Positions 24,154-33,848 of a stretch of DNA of 64,000 bases are shown here, piece by piece; within the stretch, counting starts at the first letter, position 1, and every line of letters begins with the position of its first letter. The stretch is taken from positions 186,001 through 250,000 of the forward strand of contig JAWKRG010000010.1 of the NCBI GenBank assembly GCA_041389725.1, in the 5' to 3' direction. The DNA is from Polyangiaceae bacterium. GTDB lineage: Bacteria > Myxococcota_A > Polyangia > Polyangiales > Polyangiaceae. The notes beneath the pieces were generated by a model, which made no database searches, was not told the origin of the DNA, and saw only the letters and a list, made by a program, of their open reading frames with translations. The position numbers and the translations under genes were made by a program.

Positions 24154-26682
24154 CTACTTCAGGTTCAGCAGGGCATCCACGCTGAACTGCCCGCCGTCGA
24201 TGGGCGCGACTTGGGAGCCCTTGGCGTAGGCGTCCAGGGGCGCCCAGCCAGCCTGTTTGTAGTGGTCGAAGTTCTGGCTGAAGCCGTTGCCGAGGTCCAT
24301 GTCGACATCCACGCGCAAGTCGACGTGATCGCTCGGCACGAGGGACAGCAGCGCGTAGCCCACGGGCTGCTCGTCATTGCGCCCGAGGGGGCTGCTGGCC
24401 CCGACCAACTTGTCGAAGAGCTCCATGGCGACCTTGGACCGCGCCTGGCTGAAGGACGACGCCGTCGCCTTGTCGTAGTCCACGCGCTTTTGCGCATCCA
24501 CGGGGAAGCGCAATTCCACCGCGCGCGGCCCGATGGGACCGATGGTGGAGATCACGGCTTCTTCGGCGGCCACCAGTCGCACGTAGCGGCTGGAAGCGTC
24601 GTCGTAGATCGCCATCAGCGCATCCAGGGTCTCCTTGGTCTTGCCGCTGTCGAGTTTCGCTCGGTCGGCTTGAATCGTGGTCGCTGGGTCTTGGCGATCG
24701 ATGGTCACGGCTTCCAAGTGGCCCAGCAGCGCGTTCTTGACATCGAAGCGGTTCTTGTCGACCAAGAGCGACGTCACGGCGCGGTCGTCCATCCGGTAGT
24801 CGAGCACGACGCTGGCGTTCGGCCCGACGAAGCTGGCCGCTGGCTCCACGGTTGCCTGAGTCGCGAGACGCAACGCGCCACACTTGGTGACCAGATCGCG
24901 GACTCCGGGCTCCAAGCCCGCCACCGCCTGGGCCAGCGCCTGCTCGCCCTGCTGGCGTAGGCTGACCACCGTGGGATCACTCAGCACCTCCGTGCGACAG
25001 GGGTCGAAGGCGGGGCTCGGATTGCAGGTCTTCTGCACGTAGGCTTCCAGCTCGTTGCCCGGGCCCTCGATCGCGCTCAGGGCGTCCTTGCCGCCCAACG
25101 CGCGGATTACCGAGTCCAGATGATCGAGCAGCTTGTCGCGCTCCATGAACTCGTCCCCCTCCTGCAGCTGCACGAAGAGGTTTGCTTCGCCGGTGGGGAG
25201 TGCGCCGGCGTTCTGCGCGTCATAGACCAGGCCGCTCACACCCACTCGCGTGTAGCCGTGGGACGAGAAGAACCAGCCACCTTCCTTGTGCAAAGAATCG
25301 AACAACAGCGTGCGAGCGCCGCCGGGAGTCTGCACGACCACTGACCCAGCGCCTTCGGTCACGCTCTTGAAAAAGTGCATGCCGAAGATCTCCACGCCTG
25401 CCGTGCTCGTCGCGCTCACGCCCGAGCGCGAGATGTCGAATTCCGCGGTTACACCCGGATCGCCAGCATTCGCCATGGCCTGCGCCAGGCGCACGTCGCC
25501 TCGCAGCGCCTGCGCCACGGCTTGCTCCAAGCGCGCGGGGTCCGCGCCAGCGTCCAAACTGAATCGCATCCGCGCGACGTTCAGGCGCGTCTTCTGCTTG
25601 GTCTTCGCCAATCGAGCCGCGACGAAGTTCAGCTTGTCGTCCAGTTGCTTGCGCAGGGACTTGTCCGCCAGCTTGCCTAGATCGACGTTGGCGCCGCCCA
25701 CGCTCGCGCTCTTTTTCACCAGTCCGAGCACGCCCCAGCCGTCGCTCAATCCCAGTTCGGCTGACAGAATGCTGCCTACCTGCACGCCCACGTCGACCAC
25801 GATTTGATCGCCGGAAAGGCGGACCAACTGCACGTCCACGTCGCCCCCCAGCCGCGTGCGGAGCGCCGCAGAAAGTACGATGCCGTAGCTGAGGGCCGGC
25901 GTGGGAGACGCCACGAGCAGCGGCACGCCGACGCCGACGTTCAGGCCGATGTTTCCCTGGCCCGACCAAGCGAGGACCTCTCCGGGCTGGAGTGCCCGCA
26001 CGTCGTCCAGGCTGCGCGGCAGCACGAAACCGCGGGCCGCGCGTAGCGCCTTCAGCGGCGCGCCTTTCACCGCGGCAAGCTCATCGGCGTAGGCGCCGAT
26101 CACGCGCACGCCGAGGGAAGCGTTCGCGTCGAAGCCCACGTTGACGGAGCCACCCCCGAAGCCTCCCGTCGCGATGTTCCAGCCGTGCACGCCAGCGCCG
26201 ACCTGGAACGCCAGCTCGGCGTACAGCTTGTTGCTGGAACTCTGGAGGTGGGCGAGGCGCAGTTCGTTCACCTCCGTCGTCAGCTCGCGCTCGCCGAAGG
26301 TAGTCGCCAGTCCGCTGACGAGCTTGTTCAAGTCCTCCAAAGTGACGTCTTGCGCTGCCTGTTCCTGCGTCGTGTAGAACTTGGGCTCGGCAATCTGGAT
26401 CCCGGCGAAGTCGCTCACCGTCAGGGTGTCGTTGAGTCCTTCACTCGCGAACCCGGCGCCGACCGCGACCAGGTCGCCGAGGTCCAGGTTCTTCGCGTCG
26501 CGGTAGTAGGATTCGATGCTGCCCCAGCCGTCGCACTTGCCGGCGCACTGAACGTCCAGGGTGTCTCCCGGTGCGTCGCCGCCGGCGGTTGCGTCGTCCG
26601 AGCCGGAACAGCCGATGCTGCCTACCGCCAACAAAGTCGCGCACACGCCCCGCAAGGCGCCCGAAGTGATTGAAGCTCGCAT
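24154..26682 (-). CDS. Large orphan lipoprotein (842 residues)
   Basis: The N-terminal signal ends at a lipobox-like G-S-I-G-C, followed by an acidic spacer and a short C-x3-C pair. The body is a long series of amphipathic strands (for example GFGGGSVNVGFDANASLGVRV and LGGDVDVQLVRLSGD) with Lys/Leu helices in between, consistent with a large beta-rich periplasmic or surface protein. No family is recognised. Residues near 560-580 contain two cysteines in a polar loop. It lies 81 bases upstream of the PilT-like gene on the same strand and could share its transcript, but no functional link can be read. Confidence 0.6.
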   Translation of the reverse strand: MRASITSGALRGVCATLLAVGSIGCSGSDDATAGGDAPGDTLDVQCAGKCDGWGSIESYYRDAKNLDLGDLVAVGAGFASEGLNDTLTVSDFAGIQIAEPKFYTTQEQAAQDVTLEDLNKLVSGLATTFGERELTTEVNELRLAHLQSSSNKLYAELAFQVGAGVHGWNIATGGFGGGSVNVGFDANASLGVRVIGAYADELAAVKGAPLKALRAARGFVLPRSLDDVRALQPGEVLAWSGQGNIGLNVGVGVPLLVASPTPALSYGIVLSAALRTRLGGDVDVQLVRLSGDQIVVDVGVQVGSILSAELGLSDGWGVLGLVKKSASVGGANVDLGKLADKSLRKQLDDKLNFVAARLAKTKQKTRLNVARMRFSLDAGADPARLEQAVAQALRGDVRLAQAMANAGDPGVTAEFDISRSGVSATSTAGVEIFGMHFFKSVTEGAGSVVVQTPGGARTLLFDSLHKEGGWFFSSHGYTRVGVSGLVYDAQNAGALPTGEANLFVQLQEGDEFMERDKLLDHLDSVIRALGGKDALSAIEGPGNELEAYVQKTCNPSPAFDPCRTEVLSDPTVVSLRQQGEQALAQAVAGLEPGVRDLVTKCGALRLATQATVEPAASFVGPNASVVLDYRMDDRAVTSLLVDKNRFDVKNALLGHLEAVTIDRQDPATTIQADRAKLDSGKTKETLDALMAIYDDASSRYVRLVAAEEAVISTIGPIGPRAVELRFPVDAQKRVDYDKATASSFSQARSKVAMELFDKLVGASSPLGRNDEQPVGYALLSLVPSDHVDLRVDVDMDLGNGFSQNFDHYKQAGWAPLDAYAKGSQVAPIDGGQFSVDALLNLK

Positions 26683-26757
26683 GCGAGTAGCCTAGCGGGC
26701 CCCCGCCGGGTTTTCAGCCCCAATCGGCCCGGGACGGCACCCGGACGACGGCGTGAT

Positions 26758-27543
26758 ATGACCAGGGTCATGGGCGAAACGGCACTGATCACGGGCGCAT
26801 CGGCGGGAATTGGTCGCGAACTCGCGCAGATCTTTGCGCGTGAGAAGACGAACCTCGTCCTGGTCGCGAGACGTCGCGATCGTCTGGAAAGCCTGTCCCA
26901 AGAGCTGATGGCGGAGCACGGCATCGCGGCGCTCGTCGTCGATGAAGACCTAGCGGACCCGGCAAGTCCTGCGCGAGTCGTGGAGGCTGTCGGTCGCGAA
27001 GGTTGGGTCATCGACTTCTTGGTGAACAACGCGGGCTTCGGCACCAATGGTTCCTTTGCCGAGCTCGACCTCGAGCGGGAGCTCGCCCAGATTCAGGTGA
27101 ACGTGACTTCACTCGTCCACATGACCCGCCTCGTGTTGCCGCAGATGCTGGCGCGCGGTCGCGGGCGCATCCTCAACATTGGCTCGACCGCCGGCTTTCA
27201 GCCAGGCCCTTTCATGGCGGTGTACTACGCAAGCAAAGCGTTCGTGAACCACTTCACCGAAGCGCTCTGGTACGAGCTGAAGGGCACGGGCGTCACTGCC
27301 ACCGTCAGTTGTCCGGGCGCAACGGCAACGGAGTTCGCGGGCATTGCCGGCAACGACAAGAGCAAGCTGTTTCAGATGGGCGCGGCGTCGCCCGCCCACA
27401 TTGCACGCGAAGCGCATCGCGCGATGATGCAGGGCAAGCCGATGGTGGTGCACGGCTTGAAGAACAAGATCGGCTTGCAGTCGCTGCGAATCAGTCCGCG
27501 CGCTGCGGTGCGAAATCTCGCTGCAACCCTGAACAAGGAGTGA
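26758..27543 (+). CDS. Short-chain dehydrogenase/reductase
   Basis: 261 residues of the classical SDR family. The cofactor loop is T-G-A-S-A-G-I-G. The structural motif is N-N-A-G, with catalytic Ser in GSTAG and Tyr/Lys in Y-Y-A-S-K. An Arg pair after the second strand (VARRRDR) suggests NADP(H). It most resembles the DltE/YqjQ-like group of SDRs with the P-G-x-x-x-T-E segment (PGATATEF). The substrate is unknown. An in-frame ATG at 26770 is an alternative start. It is convergent with the next lipoprotein gene, with 2 bases between the stops. Confidence 0.9.
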   Translation: MTRVMGETALITGASAGIGRELAQIFAREKTNLVLVARRRDRLESLSQELMAEHGIAALVVDEDLADPASPARVVEAVGREGWVIDFLVNNAGFGTNGSFAELDLERELAQIQVNVTSLVHMTRLVLPQMLARGRGRILNIGSTAGFQPGPFMAVYYASKAFVNHFTEALWYELKGTGVTATVSCPGATATEFAGIAGNDKSKLFQMGAASPAHIAREAHRAMMQGKPMVVHGLKNKIGLQSLRISPRAAVRNLAATLNKE

Positions 27544-27545
27544 GC

Positions 27546-28889
27546 TCAGCGGGCGCGCACGATGGCGTATTCCAGCGGAGCTCGCGCTGCTTTGGCCGCG
27601 TCTCCGTACACATAGTAGGTGCCCATCGTCGTTTCCATCGTGACCCACTGGGCGCGTGACTCCACCTTGACGTCCCCATTCTCGAAATTCACGGCGTAGA
27701 ACTCGCGCTTCGTGCCCGGCTTCGACTCGCGGCTGTAGTTCGGCCCGCGCGTGACTTTCCACACATCGAGCTTGGGGGCGTCGATCGCCAGCAGAAGTTC
27801 GCCGTTCTCTGCCTCGCACACCACGCTCGCGCGGCCGCGGTTCGGTGCGCTGCTGCTCAGCCGCACACGCTGACCCTTGGCAAAGGGAGCGACGAGGCCC
27901 TCGGGCCAGCTCAGCTCGAGCTCGTGCCGCTCGCCTTTGTCGTCAGCGAGGCTCACCGCGAGCTTTCCGGCACTCTCACGCAAGCTTTCCACGAGAAACA
28001 GGCGGGGCTTCGCGCTGCCCGCGGGGGCGCGCGCTGCGGAAACCGTCCCACTCAACTCCGCGGCGGGTTTCGAGGTCAGCTTCGGTGACTCTGCCGGGGG
28101 GCGTTCCGCCCCAACGTCGTCGCTCAAGGGCGCGCTGCGCGGCGCCGCGCCCAAGCGGGGGACGAGCAAGTCTGCCATGAGCTCCATGACGCCGCGCTGC
28201 CCGGTGTCCGTGGTCACCAGGAACAACCAGCGCGGGCCGGCGCGCACGGCTCCGTCGACGTGTGCGTACATCGCGCTCAGCACCTTCTCGGCAGTGCGCA
28301 CGCGCGTGGCAATCGCACCCTCGTGGGGCTCGCGGTAGCGCTGCTCGAAGACCAACTCGAGCCCCGTGAACGTCGCTTTGCGCTCCATCAGCTTGCCGTC
28401 CAAGCTGCCTTCGTAGAAGCCCGAGGTCGGGATCGGTTCACCATCCGCAGTCAGGGTTTCCTCGGGCTCGAGAAAGCGCGCGTCCGCCACTGAGCCCGCG
28501 AGGGCCAGGCGCTCTTCGGCGGGGTCGCCACGACAGCCATCGAGCCGAACGGCCTCCAGCCAGGCGCCGCCGCCACTGATCTTCACCATACTGGCGGCGC
28601 TGCTGGTGCACGCGCCACGGCGCCCGACCAGGGTGAAAGATAGCGGGTCTGCCAGCGGCTCTTCGTCGGCGATCTCGATGGCCAGACCGTGTCCGATCAC
28701 GACGGGGGCAGCGCGCGACGTTGGCGCGGTGCTGGCGGGACCCAAGACCACGAAGGTCTTGCCCGTCGCTTCCATGACTTCGAACACGGCGTCTTCGGGT
28801 AGCCCCGGGGCCCGGGAGGGCGCTTTGGGGGTGGCGCTCGGGCCACAGGCGACGAGCGCGTACGAAATGGCGACGACTTGCCAGCGCAT
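27546..28889 (-). CDS. Lipoprotein of unknown function
   Basis: 447 residues. The signal ends in Y-A-L-V-A-C, followed by a Pro-rich spacer. The N-terminal half has mixed strands with paired cysteines (RRGACTSSAAS; RLDGCRGDP). A Ser/Pro/Ala-rich linker lies near 260-290. The C-terminal ~130 residues look beta-rich and contain repeated K-x-E/V-x-V strands (GDVKVESRAQWVTMETTMG). No family is recognised. The hydrolase gene starts divergently 88 bases away. Confidence 0.6.
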   Translation of the reverse strand: MRWQVVAISYALVACGPSATPKAPSRAPGLPEDAVFEVMEATGKTFVVLGPASTAPTSRAAPVVIGHGLAIEIADEEPLADPLSFTLVGRRGACTSSAASMVKISGGGAWLEAVRLDGCRGDPAEERLALAGSVADARFLEPEETLTADGEPIPTSGFYEGSLDGKLMERKATFTGLELVFEQRYREPHEGAIATRVRTAEKVLSAMYAHVDGAVRAGPRWLFLVTTDTGQRGVMELMADLLVPRLGAAPRSAPLSDDVGAERPPAESPKLTSKPAAELSGTVSAARAPAGSAKPRLFLVESLRESAGKLAVSLADDKGERHELELSWPEGLVAPFAKGQRVRLSSSAPNRGRASVVCEAENGELLLAIDAPKLDVWKVTRGPNYSRESKPGTKREFYAVNFENGDVKVESRAQWVTMETTMGTYYVYGDAAKAARAPLEYAIVRAR

Positions 28890-28962
28890 GGCGAGCAGTT
28901 AGCCCGGCCCCGCGTTTTCGTCAAAGCTGCGGCCGGCTTCGGCACGCACCCGCGACCTTTGC

Positions 28963-28968
28963 TACTCT
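28963..28968 (+). promoter_or_regulatory. Candidate -10 (TACTCT), leaderless-type
   Basis: TACTCT ends 9 nt before the GTG start at 28978. The same hexamer precedes the Ser/Thr kinase at 37309. No Shine-Dalgarno sequence is visible. Confidence 0.4.
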
Positions 28969-28977
28969 CGACTCGTC

Positions 28978-29802
28978 GTGAAGGCGGCCCGAAGAATCAT
29001 GAACTTGCTTCTCACCGCCGTTGGCGCTTACTCGGCCGTTTGTCTGTTGGCTTACCTCGGGCAGCGCAAGCTGCTGTTCCCGGCACCGACTCGCGGAGAA
29101 GTGCCCGTGATGGACGGTGCGAAGCTGACCAAGGTCACCACGCCCCAGGGCCGGGTGGTGCACGCGCTGCATGTTCCCGCCGTCGGCAGCGCGCCGACCG
29201 TCGTGCACTTCCATGGCAACGGCGAAGAGCTTGCCGATCTCGTCCCCTTGGCCTGGTCTTTCCGCAGGTCGGGCCTCGGCTTCTTTGCCGTGGAGTATCC
29301 GGGGTACGGTCTGTCGAAGGCCTACGCGCCCTCGGAGGCGGATCTCTACTCTGACGCCGAGGCGGCCTTGTGGCACCTCCACAATGGGCTCTCCATTCCG
29401 ACGGAGCAGGTCGTGCTTCAGGGGCAGTCCCTCGGTAGCGGTGTCGCCACGGAGATGGCGAAGCGCGGCCACGGCATGCGGCTCGTGCTGATCAGTCCCT
29501 TCACTTCCGTTCCGGACGTGGCACGAGAGAAGCTGCCGATTCTGCCCGCGAAGCTGCTGCTCAAGGATCGCTTCGACAACGCGGCGAAGGCGGCGGGCAT
29601 AGCCCTGCCGGTATTGATCGTCCACGGCACCGAGGACGAAGTCATCCCCGTGCAGATGGGGGAAGCGCTATCCAAGATATTCCCGAACGCGTCGTTGTTC
29701 CTGGCGGAGGGCGCGCACCACAACGACTTGTTCGTGCAAGATGGTCGCCGGGTACTGGAGCGCATTGCGGCCTTTGCCAAGGGCGAGTACGTGGAGGAGT
29801 GA
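28978..29802 (+). CDS. Membrane-anchored alpha/beta hydrolase
   Basis: 274 residues from GTG. One N-terminal hydrophobic helix (about 8-27, LLLTAVGAYSAVCLLAYLG) anchors the protein. The oxyanion segment is H-F-H-G-N-G, the nucleophile elbow G-Q-S-L-G-S-G (Ser near 150), the acid in H-G-T-E-D-E, and the His in E-G-A-H-H-N-D. This is a complete catalytic triad of the BAAT/dienelactone-like (ABHD12/13, Bem46) group. The substrate is unknown but probably an acyl ester or thioester. It lies 10 bases upstream of the GGDEF fusion gene and is likely co-transcribed with it. Confidence 0.88.
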   Translation: MKAARRIMNLLLTAVGAYSAVCLLAYLGQRKLLFPAPTRGEVPVMDGAKLTKVTTPQGRVVHALHVPAVGSAPTVVHFHGNGEELADLVPLAWSFRRSGLGFFAVEYPGYGLSKAYAPSEADLYSDAEAALWHLHNGLSIPTEQVVLQGQSLGSGVATEMAKRGHGMRLVLISPFTSVPDVAREKLPILPAKLLLKDRFDNAAKAAGIALPVLIVHGTEDEVIPVQMGEALSKIFPNASLFLAEGAHHNDLFVQDGRRVLERIAAFAKGEYVEE

Positions 29803-29812
29803 ATCCCGCGCC

Positions 29813-31348
29813 ATGCGTATGACGCTTCCCCCGCCCTCGGCCTTGCTGAGTCGAGTCCACGCCACCAGCGATCCTGCTGCCACGCGTGCCGCGGCAGCGG
29901 TGCAGCGAGCCCTGGAAGGAATGGAGCCCTCCGAACCCTTTGCCGGGGCGCACACGCGCATTCAACGCGCCCTCGGACGCGACGTCGACCCGCACGATCT
30001 CTTCGCCTACTGGGCGTCGCGTGCGCCGGGCAACCCTCGTGGCGACATGCGCTATCGCTGGGAGTTGAGCCATCGACGTGGTGTCGCCATGCCACCCTAC
30101 GCTCCAGAGGAGACTCGATGGCGCGCCTGGCGTGCTGCGGAGGCATCCCTGCTGGAGAAGGACCCCTTCGAGTTCGAGCAGCGCCTGGCCACGCCCATCA
30201 TCCTGACGGAAAACGCGGAACTGCTCGCTGAAGCGGCAGGCGCAGGCGACGACACCGCGAGAGAACTCCTGGCCGAGGCGGCTCCGGTCTTCCGCCGCGA
30301 CTTCGCGTTCTTCGTTCAAGGTCTCGACCCCTGGCAAGACACCTTCGCCCTGTGGTGCCTGACGCGGCGGGTGGAAGTCTTCTCCATTCTGCATCCTCTC
30401 GCGGTGGCCATCGCCACCTGCTACGCGGCGAGCGCGAGCGAGAGCGACGGCCCGGTGCTCGGCATCCGCTTTCCGTTCCACCGCCAGCCCCTGGTCAGTG
30501 CCAGTGCTCAGCTGGCGTCGGCGCTGCTGGCGCTCGGCTCGGACATGGAGCTGGTTGCTCGTATCGTGGAATACGTGCGTGGGTCGGAGTTGGAGGCAGG
30601 CGGCTTCGCCGACGGCAACGGAGAAGCGGACGTGTTGACCAGCTTGGTCGCAGCGGATCTGATGGCGCGCATCGATCCGAGCTTCGATGTCACTCGCGCG
30701 CAGTCCTTCTTCGCGTCCGTCCAAGGCGAGGATGGCATGTGGCGCGCGCTCGGTCCCGACGCGCCCTGGCTATCTGCCGAAGTGATTACCTTGCTCATCG
30801 CCTCGCGTCAGCCTTTTGCCACGCGCTTCCGCTGGCCCTACCTGCCTGCGGCCAACCGCGATCAGAAGACGGGGCTGCCGTTCTTCGCGTACTTCTCCGA
30901 CTTGGCTCGGCTGTTGGCGGCGCTACCCGGCTTGTCGAGCAGCGACGTCGAGTTGGGCTTCGTCGACTTGGTGGGCTTTCGCGCCTTCAACAACGCTTTC
31001 GGGCAGGAGCGCGGCGACCAGGTGTTGCGCGCCTTTGCGGAAGAGTTGACCACCCTGGACCAAGTGCGTCCCATTCGTGACGGCGGCGACGAGTTCATTC
31101 TCGTGGGCGCGCCCACGCGCCGCGGTTTGCGTGTCGACCTCGAAGGCTTTCGTCGGGACTGGCCCGAGCGCTTTCGAGCGCGCTTCGGTGCGGATGTGCC
31201 CCCGGTCGCACCGCGAATCCTCGTGGGCCACACGCCCGCGGGCAGCCTGATTTCCGCGCGCGAAGTGTTGGGCAAGCGCATCACCGCTCTCAAGCACGTT
31301 GCCTCCGCCGAAGACGGCGTACTCGAAGACCTCGGCCGTATTCATTGA
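29813..31348 (+). CDS. Alpha-helical (toroid-like) domain fused to a GGDEF domain
   Basis: 511 residues from the ATG at 29813, with G-G-A-G-G about 12 nt upstream. Residues 1-350 are helical and resemble alpha/alpha-toroid repeats of the prenyltransferase/terpene-cyclase class (GGFADGNGEADVLTSLVAADL, then SVQGEDGMW). The C-terminal ~145 residues are a diguanylate-cyclase domain: D-L-V-G-F-R-A-F-N-N-A-F-G with E-R-G-D, then R-D-G-G-D-E-F (G-G-D-E-F at 424-428). Metal- and guanine-binding positions are largely kept. The RxxD inhibitory site is absent. It is therefore a candidate active diguanylate cyclase with an unusual sensor. The toroid assignment is by pattern only. Confidence 0.7.
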   Translation: MRMTLPPPSALLSRVHATSDPAATRAAAAVQRALEGMEPSEPFAGAHTRIQRALGRDVDPHDLFAYWASRAPGNPRGDMRYRWELSHRRGVAMPPYAPEETRWRAWRAAEASLLEKDPFEFEQRLATPIILTENAELLAEAAGAGDDTARELLAEAAPVFRRDFAFFVQGLDPWQDTFALWCLTRRVEVFSILHPLAVAIATCYAASASESDGPVLGIRFPFHRQPLVSASAQLASALLALGSDMELVARIVEYVRGSELEAGGFADGNGEADVLTSLVAADLMARIDPSFDVTRAQSFFASVQGEDGMWRALGPDAPWLSAEVITLLIASRQPFATRFRWPYLPAANRDQKTGLPFFAYFSDLARLLAALPGLSSSDVELGFVDLVGFRAFNNAFGQERGDQVLRAFAEELTTLDQVRPIRDGGDEFILVGAPTRRGLRVDLEGFRRDWPERFRARFGADVPPVAPRILVGHTPAGSLISAREVLGKRITALKHVASAEDGVLEDLGRIH

Positions 31349-31364
31349 GTGCGCAGCACGCCCA

Positions 31365-33017
31365 TCAGTCGAATGCCAGGGGAGGGGGCGCCGAGTCGAG
31401 CGTGCTGCGATCGTGTCGAACGACGCTTGCGAGCCAACTCATGCGCGGGCGGATGATCGTCTCGATCTTTCGCTGCGGTGTGCGGCTCATCACCGATTCC
31501 CAGCTCTGAATGCGGGGCTTGCCGGCGTTGCCTGCCAACAAGATGGGGACCGCCGTGACGGGGTCGCGTTCGTAAACGAAGAACGTGTGATAGTGCGGCA
31601 CGTTGTAGTGGTCCCAGGGCGCAGGCCCGCGGATGACGACGACGTCGGCTGGCTGCAACTTGTCGCGGTGGGCCTGGATGAATCGATAGAAGCGCTTCTT
31701 GAACAAGTAGGGCAGACGCAGATGAGAGGGAACCGAGTACACTTCGAACCAGTCCGGGTGCGCGCGGGCGAATGCGACGAAGCTCGGCACCTGTCGGCGA
31801 TCGCCGGAGATGAGTTCGTCCAGGGACAGGCGACCGACGCGCTTCTCGCGGCGGTCACCGCGGTTGCGCCACCACGTGCCGGCACTGCGCTCCAAGGTTT
31901 CGGTGATGAAGTCGATGCAGACTTGGGGAGGCGCGGGCTTTCCGTCCGCCGAGAACACCGGGTAGCTTTGGAAGTTGAAGAGGTAGCGGTCTTCCCCGGC
32001 CAAATAGGCAGTTTTCCAGCGGCTTTTCAGGTGCCCGTCTTGCTGGCCCCACTCGTTCTTCGGTTCGTCGAAGGGCAGCTCTTCCAGGACTTGATCGCGA
32101 ATGACCGAACGCACCACGGCCAGGGCATCGGCGCGGACCTTCGCGCGTTCTCGCGCTAGCTCGAGTTCCGCGCGACGCGCATCAGGAATGACCTCGCATT
32201 CGAACTTCACCTTGGCACCGCTGCTCGACAGTAGCGTGGTCACGGGGATGCCCTCGTAGCTCGCCGTTGCGACGATGTGGCTCGAAGTGATGTGCTCGAT
32301 CTGTATTCGGTCGAAGTGCAGCTCGTGCTGGACCGAGCGAAGATCTCGATGCAGCGGCTCAGTCACTTCTGCATCGCCCACTCGCACGCGATCGAAGAGC
32401 CACAGGCGTGCCGGCTTGCCCGCTCCCGCGCCATCGGCATAGAAGTAGTCCCTACCGCGACGCGTGACGCGCAGCGTGTCGCGCCCGCGCTCGATCACGA
32501 GCTCGGGCTCATCGAACAGGTGGCGGAGCTCCACGCTCTTCCACAGGGACCACGCCAGGTCGGCGCTCTCGGCGTACAGATAGCCATCTCGCAGCAACAC
32601 CTGGCGTGCGACTTGCGGATCGTGCCGCAGGTGTTCGACGAACTGGTCCACGGTGTCCCAGGGAAAGCGGCTGCGCGCCAGGGCGTTGCGATAGCCCTGG
32701 ATTTCCTTGCGTGGGGTGGCTGGCCATTCCGGTGGGCGCACGAACACGACAGGCTCCCCCTTGGCGCGTGCCAGCATCTCCCCGCGGACCTTGTCGAGAC
32801 GCGGTGTGCCGGGGAGCGGACTCCCTGCGCGGGCCTTTGCCACGCGAACGTCGCAGACCTCCGTCGGTAGTGCGGGCGGGGCAGCCCCGCGAGCCGGCAG
32901 GAGCTGAGGCAGGCGTAGGGCCACCGCTTGGGTAGTGCGCTGCAGTGTGGGAGCGGGGCGGCTGGTGCCGCATGCCAGGGCGAACAACGCTGTGGTGCAA
33001 ATCCCACTCAAACGCAT
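31365..33017 (-). CDS. Lipoprotein, 550 residues, unknown family
   Basis: The ATG at 33017 starts a signal peptide ending in L-F-A-L-A-C. The mature protein is rich in Arg and aromatic residues, and has no transmembrane segment or recognised catalytic motif. The C-terminal third carries conserved-looking blocks (GPAPWDHYNVPHYHTFFVYERDP; SWESVMSRTPQRKIETIIRPRM) that suggest a folded enzyme-like or ligand-binding domain. The first block has several His residues. It is convergent with the GGDEF gene (16 bases between stops) and divergent from the extensin-like gene. Function is unknown. Confidence 0.6.
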   Translation of the reverse strand: MRLSGICTTALFALACGTSRPAPTLQRTTQAVALRLPQLLPARGAAPPALPTEVCDVRVAKARAGSPLPGTPRLDKVRGEMLARAKGEPVVFVRPPEWPATPRKEIQGYRNALARSRFPWDTVDQFVEHLRHDPQVARQVLLRDGYLYAESADLAWSLWKSVELRHLFDEPELVIERGRDTLRVTRRGRDYFYADGAGAGKPARLWLFDRVRVGDAEVTEPLHRDLRSVQHELHFDRIQIEHITSSHIVATASYEGIPVTTLLSSSGAKVKFECEVIPDARRAELELARERAKVRADALAVVRSVIRDQVLEELPFDEPKNEWGQQDGHLKSRWKTAYLAGEDRYLFNFQSYPVFSADGKPAPPQVCIDFITETLERSAGTWWRNRGDRREKRVGRLSLDELISGDRRQVPSFVAFARAHPDWFEVYSVPSHLRLPYLFKKRFYRFIQAHRDKLQPADVVVIRGPAPWDHYNVPHYHTFFVYERDPVTAVPILLAGNAGKPRIQSWESVMSRTPQRKIETIIRPRMSWLASVVRHDRSTLDSAPPPLAFD

Positions 33018-33105
33018 GAAACCAGATTGAATTTTGACCGGTGCGGGCCAGCTGCGCAAACCCAAGGGCTTTTCAGCGCGCGCGAGCGCAGGCAGGCTCG
33101 GGCTC

Positions 33106-33807
33106 GTGTCGAAGCGTGCGGCCCTTCTCTGTTGCGGCGCGGTGGTCGCGCTGGCGTCCGAGTCGAGCGCGACCAACCCCGTCGTGGTGTTTCCCGCGCG
33201 GCCCGAGCGGCTGCGCGCTGTGCGCTATGCGGCGCATCCCAAGGTCGACTGCCTGGCGGAGCTCGAGCTACGTGGCATTCCCTTCGCGAAGGGACCACCG
33301 GTGCCGAGCATCGACGCTCCCATTCGGCTCACCGGGCCGCTGCGCGGCGTGCAGTTCGAACACAAGTTCCCCACCGCGGCAGACCCCAAGGGGCCCGTCA
33401 TGGATTGCCGTCTGGCGCTCGGTCTAGACGATGCTGCGGTGATCGCTCGCGATCAGGGTTTTTCCAGAGTTCGCTTCAACAGCATCTATCGCGGGCGCTG
33501 GGCCCGGGTGCCGGGGCAACGCCACCCTGCCGGAGTCGCGATCGACGTGGTGGAGCTGGTGAAGAAGGACGGGACGGTTTTCAACGTCAAGAAGGACTAT
33601 GCGGGGGCGGGCATCGGTAGCAAGACCTGCGGTCCCGAAGCCCCGGTTCCGCCACCTGGAAAGGCCGCCACCCTGCGCCGCTTCATCTGTGCGCTGGACG
33701 AAAGCCGGAGTTTCAACTTGATCCTCACACCCCACTACGATCGGCGGCACGCCGACCACTTCCACTTGGAGGTGCGTCGCAAGATCAAGTGGTTTCTGAC
33801 CCAGTGA
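33106..33807 (+). CDS. Extensin-like/DD-peptidase-fold secreted protein
   Basis: 233 residues from the GTG at 33106, which gives a signal peptide (KRAALLCCGAVVALASESSA). The domain matches the bacterial extensin-like C-terminal family, whose fold is that of zinc D-Ala-D-Ala peptidases. Visible motifs are R-H-P-A-G-V-A-I-D-V (metal His and Asp) and H-A-D-H-F-H-L-E (metal and catalytic His). Two or three Cys probably form disulfides. A role in peptidoglycan trimming is likely but unproven. An upstream TTG at 33034 is a possible but less likely start. Confidence 0.72.
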   Translation: MSKRAALLCCGAVVALASESSATNPVVVFPARPERLRAVRYAAHPKVDCLAELELRGIPFAKGPPVPSIDAPIRLTGPLRGVQFEHKFPTAADPKGPVMDCRLALGLDDAAVIARDQGFSRVRFNSIYRGRWARVPGQRHPAGVAIDVVELVKKDGTVFNVKKDYAGAGIGSKTCGPEAPVPPPGKAATLRRFICALDESRSFNLILTPHYDRRHADHFHLEVRRKIKWFLTQ

Positions 33808-33848
33808 CGCCCCGCTTCCGTGATACAAGCGGCGGCACGGAGTAGTGC

